Shown here: positions 4,755 through 6,802 of the stretch, piece after piece | How positions within the stretch are numbered: position 1 is the first letter of the stretch | Layout: each line of letters opens with the position of its first letter | Origin: Wenzhouxiangella sp. | GTDB taxonomy: Bacteria; Pseudomonadota; Gammaproteobacteria; Xanthomonadales; Wenzhouxiangellaceae | DNA: 6,802 nucleotides | Direction: 5' to 3' | NCBI GenBank assembly: GCA_007123575.1 | Contig: SKKV01000131.1 | Location: 1-6,802, forward strand | Translations under genes and position numbers: made by a program | Notes under the pieces: generated by a model | Seen by the model: the letters and a program-made list of their open reading frames with translations, nothing else | Database searches by the model: none | Told to the model about the DNA's origin: nothing

Positions 4755-6802
4755 TCAGTCCTGCAAATGCGAAATCAGATCAGTGAGCTCAGCACTGACA
4801 TCGAGCAGCTTTTGTTCCAGCTCAGCCGCCGCCGGATCATTCCGGGTTCTGGCGTGATGCAGCCTGAGAGCCAGATTGTGGACTTCCATGTGCCGGTCAA
4901 CCACGCTGGGAAAGCGCGCATTGGCAGTGAACAGGCGGCTTCCCTCATCGCGCAACCACAGGCCGAGCGAACAACGCAGATGATCGCCAATCTTCTCTGC
5001 TGGCTCGCCGTCCGAATCGCCGTCAACTGCTTGCAGCACCCGTTCAAGCCAGGCCTCGTGCGTTCGCATGGCAACCGCCAACCCTGATTTGCCGGCCGAC
5101 ATTCGCTGGGCGCCAAATTGCAGCCAGGGCGCGTTCTGCTGCCACTGGTCGAACCAGGCTGCCACGTCCTGTGCTGGCATCGGCTTGCCAAGGCCAAAAC
5201 CCTGACCCTGGCCGCAGCCGAGCAGCAGCAAAGTGACTGCGTGTTCATCCGTTTCGACCCCCTCGGCAATCACCTCGAGATCGAAAGCCTTGGCCAGCCC
5301 AATAACGCTCTTGACAATGCTGTAGTCGCTCAGGTCGGTCAACATGTGGCGCACAAAGCTCTGGTCAATTTTCAATATCGATACCGGTAGCGATCGCAGG
5401 CGACTGAGCGATGAGTACCCGGTACCGAAATCATCCAGCGCTACCCGAATGCCCATGCCTCGGCAGTGGCTCAGTACCCGTACCGTTTGATCGATATCAG
5501 CCAGGGTAGCGCTTTCAAGTATTTCCAGCTCCAACTGACTGGGACTGACCGCTGGAAATTCATCAAGCAATGCGCTGAGGCGGTCGATGAACGTAGGGCT
5601 CAGCAGATGCGAGCCGGTCAGGTTGACGCTGACCCGCCAGTCCTGGCCGCTTTCGTTCCAACGCTGGAGCTGAGCCAGGGCCTGGCGAATGACGTATTCG
5701 CCAAAGCCATGCTCAAGCTCCGAACCGTCCAGGTAGTCGAGAAAGGCCGGTGGTGGCAACAGGCCCTTGTCTGGATGCTGCCATCGAGCCAGCCCTTCGA
5801 GCCCCACCAGTTCACCCGTCGCCATGTTGACCTTTGGCTGGTAGTACAAGACGAACTGCTCATCGGCCATGGCTTGTTCAATTTCTTCCAGCCTGGCTCG
5901 ACGTTGTTCGAGATCGCGCTCGAGCTGGGTGTCGAAAACGCTGAAGCGATGTCGTCCCTTTTCCTTGGCATCCAGCATGGCGGCATTGGCGTGACGGAGC
6001 AAGACGTCTGGGTCATTCGCGTCTTGCGGATACAGGGTCACCCCAACGCTCGCGCGCACATGGAGTAGCTGGCCATCAATGTTCATCGGTCGGGCAACAC
6101 CTTCCAGTAGGAACCGCAGGCGTTCCTGCAACACCCCCTGCTCACCCAGGCCCTCGAGCAAGAGCACGAATTCGTCTCCGCCGAGGCGGGCCACCACATC
6201 GCTACCGCGCACCAATCGACGCAAACGTTTGCCCACGCGGATAAGCACCTCGTCACCCACAGCGGTGCCGTGCCTATCGTTGATTGACTTGAATCCGTCC
6301 AGATCCAGATAGCACAAAGCCAGGACAGACTCCTGCCGATCGGCTTGCGCGAACGCCTGTCGCATCAGCTCGGCGAGCAAGGTGCGATTCGGCAGACCGG
6401 TGAGGCCATCGTAATGGGCTGCTTGAAGCAAATCTTTCTCATGCTGCTTGCGCTCAGTCAGGTCAATATCCAGGCAGAACAATTCGGGCGCTTTACCCGG
6501 CGAGCGCACCACCGTGTGGCTGGAGTAGACGGGAACGGGCCGGCCGTCCTTGCCGACCAGCTCAAGCTCCTCGTTCTCGATATTGCCGCCCTCGGCCACC
6601 CGGGCCAGGTTGTTGCTGACCGCCGACCGCATCTGTTCCGGGATGATCAGATCAAGCAGGTTGCTTTTCAATGCCTCTTCGCGGGTATAGCCATAAAGCA
6701 GTTCGGAGCCGCGGTTCCAGTAGTGAACCTTGCCATCAAGACCGTAGCCTTGTACCGCCACGCCTTCGATGTCATCCAACAAGGAGCGGAAGCGCAATTC
6801 AC
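4755..6802 (-). CDS. PAS-GGDEF-EAL protein with C-terminal zinc-binding CZB domain (5' end outside window)
   Basis: The frame stays open to the window edge, and the TTG at 6797 lies inside PAS-like sequence, so the N-terminus is missing. Numbering here starts at that codon (680 residues to the stop). PAS/PAC: about 1-122. GGDEF: about 125-288, with metal Asp165, Asn173, active motif GGDEF (206-210) and inhibitory I-site RGSD (197-200), so diguanylate cyclase activity with product inhibition is plausible. EAL: about 300-550; the motif reads EGL (334-336) but ExLxR is kept, and Glu334, Asn392, Glu425, Asp455, Asp456, Lys476, Glu512, Glu515 and Gln532 keep the spacing I recall from RocR, so phosphodiesterase activity is likely. 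CZB: about 573-660, with His580, Cys609, His636 and His640 as the 3-His/1-Cys zinc site. The two activities make and degrade c-di-GMP; PAS and CZB would tune them. No membrane segment is visible in this portion. Confidence 0.93.
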   Translation of the reverse strand, partial: ELRFRSLLDDIEGVAVQGYGLDGKVHYWNRGSELLYGYTREEALKSNLLDLIIPEQMRSAVSNNLARVAEGGNIENEELELVGKDGRPVPVYSSHTVVRSPGKAPELFCLDIDLTERKQHEKDLLQAAHYDGLTGLPNRTLLAELMRQAFAQADRQESVLALCYLDLDGFKSINDRHGTAVGDEVLIRVGKRLRRLVRGSDVVARLGGDEFVLLLEGLGEQGVLQERLRFLLEGVARPMNIDGQLLHVRASVGVTLYPQDANDPDVLLRHANAAMLDAKEKGRHRFSVFDTQLERDLEQRRARLEEIEQAMADEQFVLYYQPKVNMATGELVGLEGLARWQHPDKGLLPPPAFLDYLDGSELEHGFGEYVIRQALAQLQRWNESGQDWRVSVNLTGSHLLSPTFIDRLSALLDEFPAVSPSQLELEILESATLADIDQTVRVLSHCRGMGIRVALDDFGTGYSSLSRLRSLPVSILKIDQSFVRHMLTDLSDYSIVKSVIGLAKAFDLEVIAEGVETDEHAVTLLLLGCGQGQGFGLGKPMPAQDVAAWFDQWQQNAPWLQFGAQRMSAGKSGLAVAMRTHEAWLERVLQAVDGDSDGEPAEKIGDHLRCSLGLWLRDEGSRLFTANARFPSVVDRHMEVHNLALRLHHARTRNDPAAAELEQKLLDVSAELTDLISHLQD

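Noticed and set aside
5466..6068. 200-codon + strand open frame opposite the EAL/GGDEF region
   Set aside because: The - strand protein has intact catalytic motifs across it; the + translation has no recognisable domain.
6795..6797. TTG at 6797 as the true start of the PAS-GGDEF-EAL gene
   Set aside because: The frame is open to the window edge and the residues there already belong to a PAS domain, so the gene starts outside the window.

Overview
The window is high-GC proteobacterial chromosomal DNA. The mix of a PfkB-type adenosine/sugar kinase, TspO, elongator tRNA-Met, toxin-antitoxin genes and a PAS-GGDEF-EAL protein suggests a gammaproteobacterium, most likely Pseudomonas or a close relative. 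That placement is an inference from gene content and style, since no species-diagnostic gene is present.

Three blocks are visible. Block 1 (1-1493, all + strand) is housekeeping: the 3' part of a PfkB-family kinase, a complete tspO, and a tRNA-Met (CAU) with its own sigma70-like promoter. Block 2 (1494-about 4040) looks like an accessory insertion directly behind the tRNA 3' end. It has structured non-coding DNA with a period-11 array of a GC palindrome, and a 41-codon VapB-like antitoxin ORF whose toxin partner seems cut after about six codons. It also has the C-terminal third of a GNAT-acetyltransferase toxin, still attached to an intact DUF1778 antitoxin, and a complete hipB-hipA operon (- strand) with a strong palindromic operator. 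Block 3 (about 4041-6802, - strand) has an unrecognised exported protein and a large c-di-GMP enzyme, PAS-GGDEF-EAL with a C-terminal zinc-binding CZB domain, running off the right edge.

The main point of interest is block 2: three different toxin-antitoxin modules in about 2.3 kb behind a tRNA. Two have lost most of their toxin while keeping antitoxin sequence; only HipBA looks intact. The two broken toxins meet at one junction near 1876. In block 3, the CZB zinc ligands and the EAL catalytic residues have the spacing of characterised family members, so a zinc-responsive bifunctional c-di-GMP enzyme is a reasonable hypothesis.

Most of the sequence is explained by known families. I see no CRISPR array, transposase, rRNA or clearly novel multi-gene system.
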